Positions 7,900 to 17,317 are shown, counted from the stretch's first letter. The stretch: 43,447 nucleotides of DNA from an uncultured Acidovorax sp. (GCA_913774625.1 CAJYHL010000045.1:1-43447); one strand, 5' to 3'. Translations and numbers: made by a program. The notes: generated by a model not told the origin, from the letters alone.

Positions 7900-9195
7900 C
7901 TACTTCACGACCATGAACAGGCTGGGCAGCCAGGTCGAGAACGAGGGCACGAAGGTGACCAGCGCCAGCGCGAAGATCAGCGCACCGTAGAACGGCCAGA
8001 TGGTGCGCATCACCGTGCCCACCGACACGCCGCCGATCGCGCAGCCCACGAACTGCGTGGTGCCCACGGGCGGCGTGTTGAGCCCCAGCGCGCAGTTGAT
8101 GAGCATGACGATGCCGAACTGCACTGAGCTCATGCCGTAGTGCTGGGCGATGGGCAGGAAGATCGGCGTACACAGCAGGATGGTGGCCGCCATGTCCAGA
8201 AAAGTGCCCAGCACGAACAGGATGATGTTGATCAGCAGGAAGATCACCCAGGGCGTGCTGGTCACGTGCGAGAGCATCTCGCCCGTCAGCTCGGCCACGC
8301 CGTAGAGGCTGATGAGATAGCCGAAGGTGCTGGAGATGCCGATCAGCAGCAGGATCACCCCCGTGGTCCGCACGGCCTTGGAGGCGGCCTTGATGAAGTG
8401 CTCCCACTTCAGCGTGCGGTAGAGGAAGATGGTCAGCCCCAGCGCGTAGAGCACCGCGACGGCCGCCGACTCGGTGGCGGTGAAGATGCCCGAGAGGATG
8501 CCGCCCAGGATCAGCACCACGATGAAGAGGCCCGGCAGCGCCGCCGCGAAGGACCGCCCCACGATGTGCCAGCCCGGGAAGGTGCCGGCCGGATAGCCGC
8601 GCTTGACGGCCACCAGATAGGCCGCCGCCAGGTTGCTGATGGTGAGCACCAGGGCCGGCACCAGCGCCGCCAGGATCAGCGCCGCGATCGACACCTTGCC
8701 GCCCGCCGCGAGCGAATAGATGATGAGGTTGTGGCTGGTGGGCATGAGCGCGCCCACCAGGGCCGCATGCGTGGTCACGTTGACCGCATAGTCGGCGTGG
8801 TAGCCCTCCTTCTTCATCATCGGGATCATCACCGCGCCCATGGCCGAAACGTCGGCCACCGGCGAGCCCGAGACGCCGCCGAACAGCGTGCAGGCCACCA
8901 CGTTCGACATGCCCAGCCCGCCGCGCACATGGCCCACCAGGTTGCGCGCGAAGTTGACGATGCGGTCGGCGATGCCGCCGTACAGCATGAGTTCGCCCGC
9001 GAAGATGAAGAACGGAATGGCCAGGAACGAGAAGATGCCCATGCCGGAGGTCATCTGCTGGAAACCGACTTCCAGCGGCAGGCCCTCGTAGAGCAGCGTG
9101 GCCAGGGCCGACAGGCCGATGGAGAAGGCCACCGGCACGCCCAGCAGCAGGAAGGCCGTGAACGAGAGGCACAGGATCAAAAGTGGAATGGTCAT
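7900..9195 (-). CDS. dctM: TRAP transporter large permease (DctM family)
   Basis: A 431-residue polytopic membrane protein starting at ATG 9195 (MTIPLLILCLSFTAFLLLGV). About 12 hydrophobic segments are visible, with the DctM features GVPVAFSIGLSA, IPFFIFAGELM and the GSPVADVSAMG region. It is the Na+-coupled channel subunit of a TRAP transporter that works with a small permease and a periplasmic binding protein. The start lies 14 bp after the dctQ stop, and the gene shares the operon with uronate dehydrogenase and a lactonase. That points to uronate or aldarate import. Length is normal for the family. Confidence 0.93.
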   Translation of the reverse strand: MTIPLLILCLSFTAFLLLGVPVAFSIGLSALATLLYEGLPLEVGFQQMTSGMGIFSFLAIPFFIFAGELMLYGGIADRIVNFARNLVGHVRGGLGMSNVVACTLFGGVSGSPVADVSAMGAVMIPMMKKEGYHADYAVNVTTHAALVGALMPTSHNLIIYSLAAGGKVSIAALILAALVPALVLTISNLAAAYLVAVKRGYPAGTFPGWHIVGRSFAAALPGLFIVVLILGGILSGIFTATESAAVAVLYALGLTIFLYRTLKWEHFIKAASKAVRTTGVILLLIGISSTFGYLISLYGVAELTGEMLSHVTSTPWVIFLLINIILFVLGTFLDMAATILLCTPIFLPIAQHYGMSSVQFGIVMLINCALGLNTPPVGTTQFVGCAIGGVSVGTVMRTIWPFYGALIFALALVTFVPSFSTWLPSLFMVVK

Positions 9196-9209
9196 GGCGC
9201 GTCTCGCTT

Positions 9210-9698
9210 TCAGCCCCAGGCGGGTTCGACCTCGCGCCCTTGGGCCAGCGCGATGATGTGCTCGATGGAGAACAGCACTATGAGCACGCCCGCGATCGAG
9301 GCCGGCACGTACTTCCAGCCTTCCGAGATCCATAGCGTGGGCAGGCGGTAGCTCCACACCGATTCGGCGAGCGACGCGCAGCTCCAGGCCATGACGGCGC
9401 CGAAGACCAGGATGAGCGCATGGATCAGGTATTCCATCTTCAGGCGCAGCCAGTCGGGCGCCAGCACTAGGAACGATTCCAGCCCGATGTGGCCCGCGTC
9501 GCGCACGCCGACGGCCACGCCGAACATGGTCACGTAGAGCACCAGCAGCAGCGCCAGGCTTTCGGCCCACGTGGGCGTGTTGTTGAGCACGTAGCGGCCG
9601 AACACCTGCCAGCTCACGGCGCAGATGACGGCCACGAGGCCGACGATGCCCAGCCACATGCAGGCGCGCGCCAGCGCGCGGCACAGTCTTGTGTACAT
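9210..9698 (-). CDS. dctQ: TRAP transporter small permease (DctQ family)
   Basis: 162 residues with four predicted membrane helices, near residues 15-35, 47-65, 88-108 and 130-150. It carries the DctQ signature VFGRYVLNNTPTWAESLALLL, in which the W-x-E pair is conserved. It forms the membrane complex with DctM. It lies between dctP and dctM in the usual P-Q-M order on the minus strand. The start at 9698 lacks a good Shine-Dalgarno sequence. The 82-bp gap to dctP holds a hairpin-forming dispersed repeat, which could reduce read-through and favour higher expression of the binding protein. Confidence 0.92.
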   Translation of the reverse strand: MYTRLCRALARACMWLGIVGLVAVICAVSWQVFGRYVLNNTPTWAESLALLLVLYVTMFGVAVGVRDAGHIGLESFLVLAPDWLRLKMEYLIHALILVFGAVMAWSCASLAESVWSYRLPTLWISEGWKYVPASIAGVLIVLFSIEHIIALAQGREVEPAWG

Positions 9699-9710
9699 AA
9701 GATTAAGGGT

Positions 9711-9760
9711 GAAAAGTGCCTGCAGCGCCCATTTGCAGGGCGCATTCAGCTATTGATTCA
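9711..9760. repeat. Dispersed AT/GC hairpin repeat between dctP and dctQ
   Basis: Contains GCGCCC-ATTTGCA-GGGCGC (stem 9725-9730 / 9738-9743) next to CAGCTATTGATTCA. This layout, an AATAGCTG-like box plus a GCGC stem plus an AGGC-TTTT tail, resembles the short intergenic repeats I recall from Acidovorax and Delftia genomes. It may act as an intercistronic RNA hairpin. Confidence 0.5.
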
Positions 9761-9780
9761 GGAGCAGGTGACGGGTCGGC

Positions 9781-10776
9781 TCACTTCGTGTCCTGCACGC
9801 GCTTGACCAGGTCCTTGAGCCGGGCGTCGGTGATGAACTTGTCGTAGACCGGCTTCATCGCGGCCTGGAACGGGGCCTTGTCCACCTCGATAATCTCGGC
9901 GCCGCCCGCCTTCACCACCGCCAGCGACTTGACCTCGCGCTCGGCCCACTGCTTGCGCATGTAGGGCACCGACTCCTTGGCCGCCTGGCGGATCCAGCCC
10001 TGCTCCTGGGGCGTGAGCCGGTCCCAGGCGCGCTTGGAAAAGAGCAGCATCTCGGGAGCCATCGAATGCTCGGTCTTGGAGTAGTACTTGGCGACCTCGA
10101 AGGCCCGCGAGCTTTCATAGGTCGGGAAGTTGTTCTCGGCCGCGTCGATCAGGCCGGTCTTCAGGCCCGTATAGACCTCGCCCATGGGCATGGGCGTGGC
10201 ATTGGCGCCCATGGCCTCGATCATGCTCACCCACAGGTCGGACTGCTGCACGCGCACCTTCAGGCCCTTCATGTCGGCCAGGCTGCGCACCGGCCTCTTG
10301 GCGGTGAACATCGAGCGCGCGCCGCTGTCGTAGAAGGCCAGGCCGATGAAGCCCTGCTTCTCGCAGCTCTTCAAGATCTCCTCCCCGATGGGGCCGTCCA
10401 GCACCTTGTGCAGATGCTCGACCGAGCGGAAGAGGAAGGGCATGGTCGGCACCTGCGTCTCGGGGCAGATGTTGTTCATGGGCGCGATATTCACGCGCAC
10501 CATCTGCAGCGCGCCGATCTTGGCCTGCTCGATGGTGTCCTTCTCGTTGCCCAAAGCGCCGTTGTTGAACACCTTGATGGAGTCCTTGCCTCCCGAGAGC
10601 TGCTTGAGCCGCTCGCCCATGAACTTGACGGCTGTGACCGTGGGGTAGTCGTCGGGATGGATGTCGGCCGAACGGAATTCGGTCGCACCGGCGCCGAAGG
10701 CCGCGAGGCCGGCTGCCAGCGCGGCCAGCGTATGCCTGAGCTTGAACCGGCGATGGAAGAAGGTCGATTGCGTCAT
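9781..10776 (-). CDS. dctP: TRAP transporter periplasmic solute-binding protein (DctP family)
   Basis: 331 residues from the ATG at 10776, chosen because AGAGG lies 9 nt upstream and a signal peptide follows directly (residues 1-38, ending [10 protein letters not shown]). Family segments visible are [15 protein letters not shown], the substrate-binding loop [14 protein letters not shown] with the carboxylate-binding Arg, [21 protein letters not shown] and FSKRAWDRL. DctP proteins capture acidic sugars and organic acids and hand them to DctQM. Position directly downstream of uronate dehydrogenase and the lactonase suggests a hexuronate or aldarate ligand; the sequence alone does not fix it. 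Confidence 0.93.
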   Translation of the reverse strand: MTQSTFFHRRFKLRHTLAALAAGLAAFGAGATEFRSADIHPDDYPTVTAVKFMGERLKQLSGGKDSIKVFNNGALGNEKDTIEQAKIGALQMVRVNIAPMNNICPETQVPTMPFLFRSVEHLHKVLDGPIGEEILKSCEKQGFIGLAFYDSGARSMFTAKRPVRSLADMKGLKVRVQQSDLWVSMIEAMGANATPMPMGEVYTGLKTGLIDAAENNFPTYESSRAFEVAKYYSKTEHSMAPEMLLFSKRAWDRLTPQEQGWIRQAAKESVPYMRKQWAEREVKSLAVVKAGGAEIIEVDKAPFQAAMKPVYDKFITDARLKDLVKRVQDTK

Positions 10777-10884
10777 GTCTGTCTGCCTCTGTCTTGTCGG
10801 GTTGGAATGGGAAGGAAACGTGTCGTCGTCGATGAGATCGGTGGAGTCGGGCGGGTCAATCAGGTCGGGAAAGCGCAAGCCGCT

Positions 10885-11886
10885 TCAGCCGGAGAAACGG
10901 AAGGCCGGCTCCGGCAGGCCCTGCACGCCGGGACGCAGGGCGAACACGCCGCCGGCCAGGGGCTGGTCGGACAGGTCGATGCCCGAAGGCCGGATGGAGG
11001 TGACATAGAGCGTGTCCAGCGCCGGGCCGCCGAAGGCGCACATGGCAGGCTTCTTGACCGGCACGGCGAGGGACCGGTCCAGTCGGCCATCGGGCGTGAA
11101 GCGGTGGACCAGGCCGGCGTCGTTGCCGCAGATCCAGTAGCAGCCGTCCGCGTCCACCGCCGCGCCGTCGGGCCGCCCGGGCAGGGGCCGCATGTCGGCG
11201 AACAGGCGGCGGCCATGGGGCGTGCCGGTGTCGGTGTCGTAATCGAAGGCCCAGATGGCCTGCACCTCGGGGTGGGAGTCCGAGAGATACATGGTGCGGC
11301 CGTCAGGGCTGAAGGCGATGCCGTTGGGCACGATCAGATCGCCCAGCGCCAGATCGGCCAGCACGCCCTGCGCCGCTTCCTCTGAGCCGAAGCGATGGAC
11401 GCGCCCCACGCGGGCGGCGGCGGACATGTCCTGCAACATGGTGCCGGCGATGAAGCGGCCCTGCCGGTCGCAGCGGCCGTCGTTGAAGCGCATGCCGGAG
11501 CGGGCATGGGCCGCCGGGGCCAGCAGGCGGGCGCCCAGCGCATCGCCGGCTGCAGCGGCCTCGCCGGCCGGCATCTGCAGCAGAAAGAGGCCGCTTTCCA
11601 GCCCGGCGATCCAGCGCCGCGCGGTGGCCGCCCCCCGTCCCGCCCAGCTGCTGCTGCTGCCTTCAGCATCTTCCTGCACGGCCGCCATGCAGGCCAGCAT
11701 CTCGGGCGCACGCCATTGGCGGTGGGTGCCTGCCGCCCAGCGGTGCAGCATGCCGGCCGGGATGTCGGCCCAGTAGAGCGCCTGCTCGTCGGCCCGCCAG
11801 ACGGGGCTTTCGCCCGTGGCGCAGCGTGCGTCCAGCACCAGTTCGGCGCGGGTGGAGGCGGCAGCGGAGATGGCAGCGTTCGGCAT
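10885..11886 (-). CDS. SMP-30/gluconolactonase-family sugar lactonase
   Basis: A 333-residue six-bladed beta-propeller of the SMP-30/LRE family. The metal-binding glutamate is in the TGESPVWRADEQALYWADI segment; the other ligands are in RFNDGRCDRQGRF (Asn/Asp) and the VPNGIAFSPDGRTMYLSDS and RPDGAAVDADG segments. It would open the aldaro-1,4/1,5-lactone produced by uronate dehydrogenase. The gene starts 8 bp after the udh stop, so the two are probably co-translated. An unusual Ser/Gly/Ala-rich insertion (around residues 75-90, EGSSSSWAGRGAATARR) interrupts the loop before the WIAGLESGLFLL strand. Exact substrate is inferred from context. Confidence 0.88.
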   Translation of the reverse strand: MPNAAISAAASTRAELVLDARCATGESPVWRADEQALYWADIPAGMLHRWAAGTHRQWRAPEMLACMAAVQEDAEGSSSSWAGRGAATARRWIAGLESGLFLLQMPAGEAAAAGDALGARLLAPAAHARSGMRFNDGRCDRQGRFIAGTMLQDMSAAARVGRVHRFGSEEAAQGVLADLALGDLIVPNGIAFSPDGRTMYLSDSHPEVQAIWAFDYDTDTGTPHGRRLFADMRPLPGRPDGAAVDADGCYWICGNDAGLVHRFTPDGRLDRSLAVPVKKPAMCAFGGPALDTLYVTSIRPSGIDLSDQPLAGGVFALRPGVQGLPEPAFRFSG

Positions 11887-11894
11887 GGCGCGCC

Positions 11895-12707
11895 TCACGG
11901 CTCGAACGGGCCCTGGGCCGTGAAGGCCCCGCCCTGATAGACGGCCACCGGGTCGTCGGCGGCAGGCGCCGGCTGGGCCTCCACCTGGGCGCGGAAAGCC
12001 TCGGAGCTGTCCTGAGGCGCATAGCCCAGGTGCTCGGCCGCATGGTTGTCCCACCAGGCGCCGGGATTGTCGGAAACGCCGAAGACCACGGTGTGGCCTA
12101 CGTCCGGCGTGAACAAGGCCTTTTGCACCAGCTGGGTCAGGTCGTCGTAGCTGAGCCAGGTGCGCAGCATGCGGCGGTCCTTGGGCGCAGTGAAGGAGGA
12201 GCCGATGCGCAGGCTCACGGTCTCGATGCCGTAGCGGTCGAAATAGAAGCTCGCCATGTCCTCGCCGAAGGACTTGGACAGGCCGTAATAGCCGTCGGGG
12301 CGGCGCGGCGAGAGCGCGTCGATGCGCTCGTCCTGCCGGTAGAAGCCGATCACATGGTTGGAGCTGGCGAAGACCACGCGGCGCACCCCATGGCGGCGCG
12401 CGGCCTCGTAGATGTGGAACACGCCCTTGATGTTGGCTTCGAGAATCTCTTCGAAGGGCCTCTCCACCGAAACGCCGCCCAGGTGGATGATGGCGTCGCA
12501 GCCGGCCACCAGCGCAGCGACGGCGGCCTTGTCGGCCAGGTCGCAGGGCACGATCTCTTCCGCGGCGCTGCGGGCCGGCTCCATGGCCGAGATGTCGGAC
12601 AGGCGGACGATGTCCGCGAAGGCCGGCAGCCGCTCGCGCAGCACCCGGCCCAGGCCTCCGGCCGCGCCGGTCAGCAGAATGCGGGAAAGACGGTTGTCAG
12701 CAGTCAT
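11895..12707 (-). CDS. udh: NAD-dependent uronate dehydrogenase
   Basis: A short-chain epimerase-like dehydrogenase. The Rossmann glycine motif LLTGAAGGLGRVLRERL lies at the N-terminus, then HLGGVSVERPFEEILEANI, FASSNHVIGFYR and the catalytic Tyr/Lys in DGYYGLSKSFGEDMA. These match bacterial uronate dehydrogenases, which oxidise D-glucuronate or D-galacturonate to the aldarolactone. I take the start at 12707 (270 aa); an in-frame ATG at 12734 adds nine residues and begins only 3 bp from a palindromic operator. Neither has a good ribosome binding site. It is the first gene of the minus-strand operon udh-lactonase-dctPQM-bug. Confidence 0.9.
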   Translation of the reverse strand: MTADNRLSRILLTGAAGGLGRVLRERLPAFADIVRLSDISAMEPARSAAEEIVPCDLADKAAVAALVAGCDAIIHLGGVSVERPFEEILEANIKGVFHIYEAARRHGVRRVVFASSNHVIGFYRQDERIDALSPRRPDGYYGLSKSFGEDMASFYFDRYGIETVSLRIGSSFTAPKDRRMLRTWLSYDDLTQLVQKALFTPDVGHTVVFGVSDNPGAWWDNHAAEHLGYAPQDSSEAFRAQVEAQPAPAADDPVAVYQGGAFTAQGPFEP

Positions 12708-12736
12708 GAAGGTTGTGGCAGCCTGGTTTGTCATAT

Positions 12737-12788
12737 GTTGTCGTACAACTTTTGCCGGATTATCATCAGACCATGAGCACGTTGCCAA
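12737..12788. promoter_or_regulatory. Overlapping divergent promoters and operator between udh and gntR
   Basis: GTTGTCGTACAAC (12737-12749) is a palindrome with perfect 5-bp arms, of the type bound by FadR-class GntR proteins. For udh (minus) a plausible promoter is TTGGCA (12783-12788), 18 bp, GATAAT (12759-12764), which puts the start of transcription just before the palindrome. For gntR (plus) a plausible pair is TTGTCG (12738-12743), 17 bp, TATCAT (12761-12766), which puts transcription start at or near the gntR ATG. Hexamer assignments are by eye. Confidence 0.45.
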
Positions 12789-13561
12789 CGGGATTACCCG
12801 CATCCCCCCCACCAGCGGCGGCAGCAGCCACGCCCGCCGCCGGCGCCCCTGCGAAGCGCGTGCGCGGACTGGCCAACGTGCTGGTGGAAGACGTATGCGC
12901 GCAGATCCGCGACCGGGCGCTCAATCCCGGCGACAAGCTGCCCACCGAGACGGAACTCATGCGGCTGCACGACGTGAGCCGCACCGTGGTGCGCGAGGCG
13001 CTGTCCAAGATGCAGGCTGCGGGCCTGGTGGAAACGCGCCACGGCATCGGCACCTTCGTGCTGCCGCCGCGCTCGGGCGGGGTGTTCCGGCTCGACCCGT
13101 CGGAGCTGGCGGCCTCGGTGGACGTGCTGGCGGTGCTCGAGTTGCGCATCAGCCTGGAAACGGAATCCGCGGGCCTGGCCGCGCAGCGGCGCACGGAGGA
13201 ACACCTCGCCGCCATGCGCAGCGCGCTCGATGATTTCGCGCGCAGCATGGCCGAAGGCGGCGATGCCGTGGCCCACGACTTCCGCTTCCATCTGCAGATC
13301 GCCCAGGCCACGGGCAACCCTTACTTCGCGGACATCATGAATCATCTGGGCACCACGCTGATTCCGCGCACCCGCATCCCGGCCATCCGCAACGCGCCGG
13401 CCAGCGATGCCTATCTGCAGCGCGTGAACCGCGAGCATGAAGAGATCTTCCTCGCCATCGCCCGCCAGGACGGGGAGTCGGCGCGGGCCGCCATGCGCAT
13501 CCACCTGACCAACAGCCGCGAGCGCCTGCGGCTGGCGCAGGAAGCCGCCCGGGCCGGCTGA
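12773..13561 (+). CDS. GntR-family transcriptional regulator, FadR/FCD subfamily
   Basis: 262 residues. After a Pro/Ala-rich leader (about 30 residues) comes a winged helix-turn-helix (about residues 30-98: NPGDKLPTETELMRLHDVSR, TVVREALSKMQAAGLVE, HGIGTFV). An FCD ligand-binding domain follows, with conserved metal/ligand histidines in FRFHLQIAQATGNPYF, NREHEEIF and the late MRIHL. FCD regulators of sugar-acid loci are usually repressors released by the uronate, aldarate or a keto-acid. It is divergent from udh and precedes the bug-kdgD-gudD operon, and palindromes with GTTGT/ACAAC arms lie at both promoters. It is the probable local regulator of both arms. Confidence 0.92.
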   Translation: MSTLPTGLPASPPPAAAAATPAAGAPAKRVRGLANVLVEDVCAQIRDRALNPGDKLPTETELMRLHDVSRTVVREALSKMQAAGLVETRHGIGTFVLPPRSGGVFRLDPSELAASVDVLAVLELRISLETESAGLAAQRRTEEHLAAMRSALDDFARSMAEGGDAVAHDFRFHLQIAQATGNPYFADIMNHLGTTLIPRTRIPAIRNAPASDAYLQRVNREHEEIFLAIARQDGESARAAMRIHLTNSRERLRLAQEAARAG

Positions 13562-13846
13562 TACGCCATCCGCGGCGGGCACGCAGCGCCGGCTACGCCG
13601 AGCCATCGGCGCACCCCTGCCGGAGACATCGCCACAAGGCGATCAAATCGACGACGATTTCCAAGCCGCCGCTCACCCGCCCTCCCCGAGGACGGCAATT
13701 CGCCATTCAGTCAGTAGCACTCCGCGTCGTTCTGCTGCCCACTCTTCCCGATTCTTCACGACGGCACCAAACCGGCCACGCTGCGGTTCGCCGACCCCAC
13801 GGCATCCCCCGGTTTCCGATCGATATGACTAAGGGATTACACCGCC

Positions 13847-13886
13847 TTGCCCACAAGAAATCATCAGTTGTATGATGACTTACAAC
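13847..13886 (+). promoter_or_regulatory. Promoter with overlapping operator for the bug-kdgD-gudD operon
   Basis: TTGCCC (13847-13852), 18 bp, TATGAT (13871-13876) is a good sigma-70 pair. The -10 is embedded in a perfect dyad TCATCA-GTTGTA-TGATGA (13861-13878), and GTTGTA also pairs with TACAAC at 13881-13886. A regulator bound here would cover the -10. GTTGT and ACAAC arms recur at the udh/gntR palindrome. The rest of the 348-bp gap after gntR shows nothing I can assign. Confidence 0.55.
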
Positions 13887-13909
13887 ATAGGCGACCACGA
13901 AAGACATCC

Positions 13910-14881
13910 ATGACTTTGAACCGCCGTTCGGCGCTTGCAGGCCTGGCCGGTGCGCTGTGTGCCGCGTCCGCGACGGCGCAGCCCGCGCCCTGGCCCGCCC
14001 GGCCGATCCGGCTGGTCGTCCCCTACCCGCCAGGCGGCAGTTCGGACATCATCGCGCGCTCCATCGGCCAGCCCTTGTCCGAGGCACTGGGCCAGCCCGT
14101 CATCGTCGACAACAAGCCGGGCGCCAACGGCAACCTGGGGGCCGATGCCGTCGCCAAGGCGGCGCCTGACGGCTACACCCTGCTGCTGTGCGACGTGGGC
14201 GCGCTGGCCATCAGCCCCTCGGTCTATACCAAGCTGCCTTTCGATCCCTCCAGGGACCTGCGCGGCGTGACCATGCTGGCCTATTCGCCCCACCTGCTGG
14301 TGGTCCATCCCTCGGTCCAGGCCGGCAGCTTGAAGGAACTGGTCGCGCTGTCGCGCAAGGAAGACCTGAACTTCGCCGTCACGGCCACAGGCAGTGCGCC
14401 CCACCTGGCGGGCGTGGCGCTGGAGCGCGCCAGCGGTGCGCGCTGGCAGTACGTGCCCTACAAGGGCGGCGTCACCGCCATCCAGGACACCGTGGCGGGG
14501 CAGACGCAGATCCTCATGAACGGCATGCTGGCCACCCTGCCCCAGGTGCAGAGCGGCAAGCTGAAGGTGCTGGGCGTCTCCAAGGCCACGCGCATGCCGC
14601 TGATCGGCAACGTGCCCACCTTGGCAGAGCAAGGCGTTGCCGGCTTCGAATCAGGCACCTGGCAAGGCATCCTGGCCCCCAGGGGAACGCCCGATGCCAT
14701 CGTGCAGCAACTGAACAAGGCACTGATCGGCACCATCCGATCGGCGGACATCCGCTCGCGCCTGGCCGGCCAGGGCGCCGAGGTGGTCACCATGACGCCG
14801 GCCGATCAGGACCGCTTCTTCGCCAAGGAACGCCGCCGCTGGGCCGACGTGGTGCAGGCCGCCGCGATCCGGCTGGACTGA
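13910..14881 (+). CDS. Bug/TctC-family extracytoplasmic solute-binding protein
   Basis: 323 residues from ATG 13910, where a signal peptide begins ([20 protein letters not shown], cleavage near ATAQP). Family segments are [60 protein letters not shown] and SGKLKVLGV. It binds a carboxylated solute in the periplasm. It heads the plus-strand operon, 88 bp before kdgD, behind a promoter with an overlapping operator. Like the other Bug protein of this locus it has no TctAB partner in the window. It is clearly diverged from that copy, so a recent duplication is unlikely. Confidence 0.9.
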   Translation: MTLNRRSALAGLAGALCAASATAQPAPWPARPIRLVVPYPPGGSSDIIARSIGQPLSEALGQPVIVDNKPGANGNLGADAVAKAAPDGYTLLLCDVGALAISPSVYTKLPFDPSRDLRGVTMLAYSPHLLVVHPSVQAGSLKELVALSRKEDLNFAVTATGSAPHLAGVALERASGARWQYVPYKGGVTAIQDTVAGQTQILMNGMLATLPQVQSGKLKVLGVSKATRMPLIGNVPTLAEQGVAGFESGTWQGILAPRGTPDAIVQQLNKALIGTIRSADIRSRLAGQGAEVVTMTPADQDRFFAKERRRWADVVQAAAIRLD

Positions 14882-14969
14882 CGCAGCCACGGCGCCAGCC
14901 CATCGCCCCGCCCCTTTCGCCTTCCTCACCCTTTCCCCCAGTTTCCATCTCCGCCATCAGAGCAACACC

Positions 14970-15881
14970 ATGCATCCTCAAGAACTCAAGACCATCATGG
15001 GCTCCGGCCTGCTGTCCTTTCCCGTCACCGACTTCGACGCGAACGGCGACTTCAACGCCCGCTCGTACGCCGAACGGCTGGAGTGGCTGGCCCCCTACGG
15101 CGCCAGCGCCCTCTTCGCGGCCGGCGGCACGGGCGAATTCTTCTCGCTGACCGGCGATGAATATCCCGCCATCATCCAGACCGCCGTCGATACCTGCCGC
15201 AGCAAGGTACCCATCATCGCGGGCGCTGGCGGCCCGACGCGCTTCGCCATCCAGTGCGCGCAAGCTGCCGAGAAGGCGGGCGCCCACGGCATCCTGCTGC
15301 TGCCGCACTACCTGACCGAAGCCGGCCAGGAAGGCCTGGCCGCGCATGTCGAAGCGGTCTGCAAGAGCGTGGGTTTCGGCGTCATCGTCTACAACCGCGG
15401 CCAGAGCCGCTTCACGCCCGAGACGCTGGCCCGCCTGGCCGAGCGCAACGCCAACCTGGTGGGCTTCAAGGACGGCGTGGGCGACATCGAGGCGATGAAT
15501 TCCATCTACATGAAGATGGGCGACCGCGTGGCCTACCTGGGCGGCCTGCCCACGGCCGAGGTCTATGCCGCGGCCTACAAGGCCATGGGCACGCCGGTGT
15601 ATTCGTCGGCCGTGTTCAACTTCATTCCCAGGACGGCCATGGACTTCTACCAGGCGGTCGCGAGCGACGACCAGGCCACCCAGCACCGCCTGCTGCGCGA
15701 ATTCTTCATGCCCTATCTGGAACTGCGCAACCGCACTCCGGGATATGCCGTCTCCATCGTCAAGGCCGGCGCCAAGATCGTCGGCCACGACGCCGGCCCC
15801 GTGCGCGCTCCGCTGTCCGACCTGAAGCCGGCCGAGATGGAACAGCTCAAGGCGCTCATCGACAAGCTAGGCCCCCAATGA
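14970..15881 (+). CDS. kdgD: 5-dehydro-4-deoxyglucarate dehydratase
   Basis: A 303-residue TIM-barrel enzyme of the DapA/NAL superfamily. It dehydrates and decarboxylates 5-dehydro-4-deoxy-D-glucarate to 2,5-dioxopentanoate. Diagnostic features are [11 protein letters not shown] at the N-terminus, [12 protein letters not shown], the catalytic Tyr in [11 protein letters not shown] (Y141), and the Schiff-base lysine in GFKDGVGD (K167), with [14 protein letters not shown] near the C-terminus. The sequence style matches KdgD rather than dihydrodipicolinate synthase. It sits between a Bug binding protein and glucarate dehydratase, so the two dehydratases act in sequence. Confidence 0.92.
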   Translation: MHPQELKTIMGSGLLSFPVTDFDANGDFNARSYAERLEWLAPYGASALFAAGGTGEFFSLTGDEYPAIIQTAVDTCRSKVPIIAGAGGPTRFAIQCAQAAEKAGAHGILLLPHYLTEAGQEGLAAHVEAVCKSVGFGVIVYNRGQSRFTPETLARLAERNANLVGFKDGVGDIEAMNSIYMKMGDRVAYLGGLPTAEVYAAAYKAMGTPVYSSAVFNFIPRTAMDFYQAVASDDQATQHRLLREFFMPYLELRNRTPGYAVSIVKAGAKIVGHDAGPVRAPLSDLKPAEMEQLKALIDKLGPQ

Positions 15882-15976
15882 GCTGAGCACTTGCCGAGGC
15901 AGGCCGGCGGCCAGCCGCCCTGCCTTCCCCTGCAATCAGCTATGCACCGCCCCGCCACGTAAATTCCGGAACCTCG

Positions 15977-17317
15977 ATGCCCCCCCACCATTCGCAGACA
16001 CCCCAGATCACCGGCATGCGTGTCGTGCCGGTGGCCGGCCACGACAGCATGCTGCTCAACCTGAGCGGCGCCCACGCCCCCTTCTTCACCCGCAACCTGC
16101 TCATCCTCTCCGACAGCGCCGGCCACACGGGCGTGGGCGAGGTGCCGGGCGGCGAGAAGATCCGCCAGACCCTGGAAGACGCACGCGAGCTGATCGTGGG
16201 CCGGCCCATCGGCGCGCACCACGCCATCCTGAACGCCATGCGCGCACGCTTTGCCGACCGCGACAGCGGCGGGCGCGGCCAGCAGACCTTCGATCTGCGC
16301 GTGGCCATCCATGCGGTCACGGCAGCCGAATCGGCCCTGCTCGACCTGCTGGGCCAGCACCTGGAAGTGCCCGTCGCGGCGCTGCTGAGCGAGGGCCAGC
16401 AGCGCGACGCCGTGCAAATGCTGGGCTATCTCTTCTTCATCGGCGACCGCAGCCGCACCGACCTGCCCTACCGCAGCGAACCGGAGGCTGCCGACGAATG
16501 GCAGCGCCTGCGCCACGAGCCCGCCATGACGCCCGAATCCATCGTGCGGCTCGCGGAGGCCGCCCATGCGCGCTACGGCTTCGCCGACTTCAAGCTCAAG
16601 GGCGGCGTGCTGCGCGGCGAGGAAGAGGTCGAGGCCATCCGCGCCCTGCACGAACGCTTTCCAGAGGCGCGCGTCACGCTGGACCCGAACGGCGGCTGGC
16701 TGCTGAAGGATGCCATCCGTCTGACACGTGACCTGCATGGCGTCATGGCCTATGCCGAAGACCCCTGCGGCGCGGAAGGCGTCTTCTCCGGCCGCGAGGT
16801 CATGGCCGAATTCCGCCGCGCGACGGGCCTGCCTACCGCCACCAACATGGTCGCCACCGACTGGCGCGAGATGGTGCACAGCCTGTCGCTGCAATCGGTG
16901 GACATTCCCCTCGCGGACCCGCATTTCTGGACCATGGCCGGCTCGGTGCGCGTGGCCCAGCTCTGCCAGGCCTGGGGCCTCACCTGGGGCTCGCACTCCA
17001 ACAACCACTTCGACGTCTCGCTGGCCATGTTCACCCACGTGGCCGCCGCAGCGCCCGGCAAGGTCACGGCCATCGACACGCACTGGATCTGGCAGGACGG
17101 CCAGCACCTCACTCTCAACCCGCTGCAGATCCAGGGCGGCTACGTGCAGGTACCCACCCGCCCCGGCCTGGGAGTGGACCTGGACATGGACGCCGTCGAA
17201 CGGGCCCACCAGCTCTACCTGCAGCATGGCCTGGGCGCACGCGACGACAGCATCGCCATGCAGTACCTGCTGCCCGGCTGGAAGTTCGATCCCAAGCGGC
17301 CCTGCCTGGTGCGTTAG
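15977..17317 (+). CDS. gudD: Glucarate dehydratase (enolase superfamily)
   Basis: 446 residues, full length for GudD. The KxK motif is K206/K208 in FKLKGG. The metal ligands are D236 (LDPNGGW), E261 (AEDPCG) and N290 (TATNMV), and the catalytic His is H340 in SHSNNHFD. All lie one residue from the E. coli GudD numbering. It removes water from D-glucarate (and possibly L-idarate) to give 5-dehydro-4-deoxyglucarate, the substrate of the upstream kdgD product. Because uronate dehydrogenase acting on galacturonate would give galactarate instead, the presence of GudD points to glucuronate as the main entry sugar. It lies 95 bp after kdgD; there is no clear terminator with a T-run after the stop. 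Confidence 0.94.
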   Translation: MPPHHSQTPQITGMRVVPVAGHDSMLLNLSGAHAPFFTRNLLILSDSAGHTGVGEVPGGEKIRQTLEDARELIVGRPIGAHHAILNAMRARFADRDSGGRGQQTFDLRVAIHAVTAAESALLDLLGQHLEVPVAALLSEGQQRDAVQMLGYLFFIGDRSRTDLPYRSEPEAADEWQRLRHEPAMTPESIVRLAEAAHARYGFADFKLKGGVLRGEEEVEAIRALHERFPEARVTLDPNGGWLLKDAIRLTRDLHGVMAYAEDPCGAEGVFSGREVMAEFRRATGLPTATNMVATDWREMVHSLSLQSVDIPLADPHFWTMAGSVRVAQLCQAWGLTWGSHSNNHFDVSLAMFTHVAAAAPGKVTAIDTHWIWQDGQHLTLNPLQIQGGYVQVPTRPGLGVDLDMDAVERAHQLYLQHGLGARDDSIAMQYLLPGWKFDPKRPCLVR

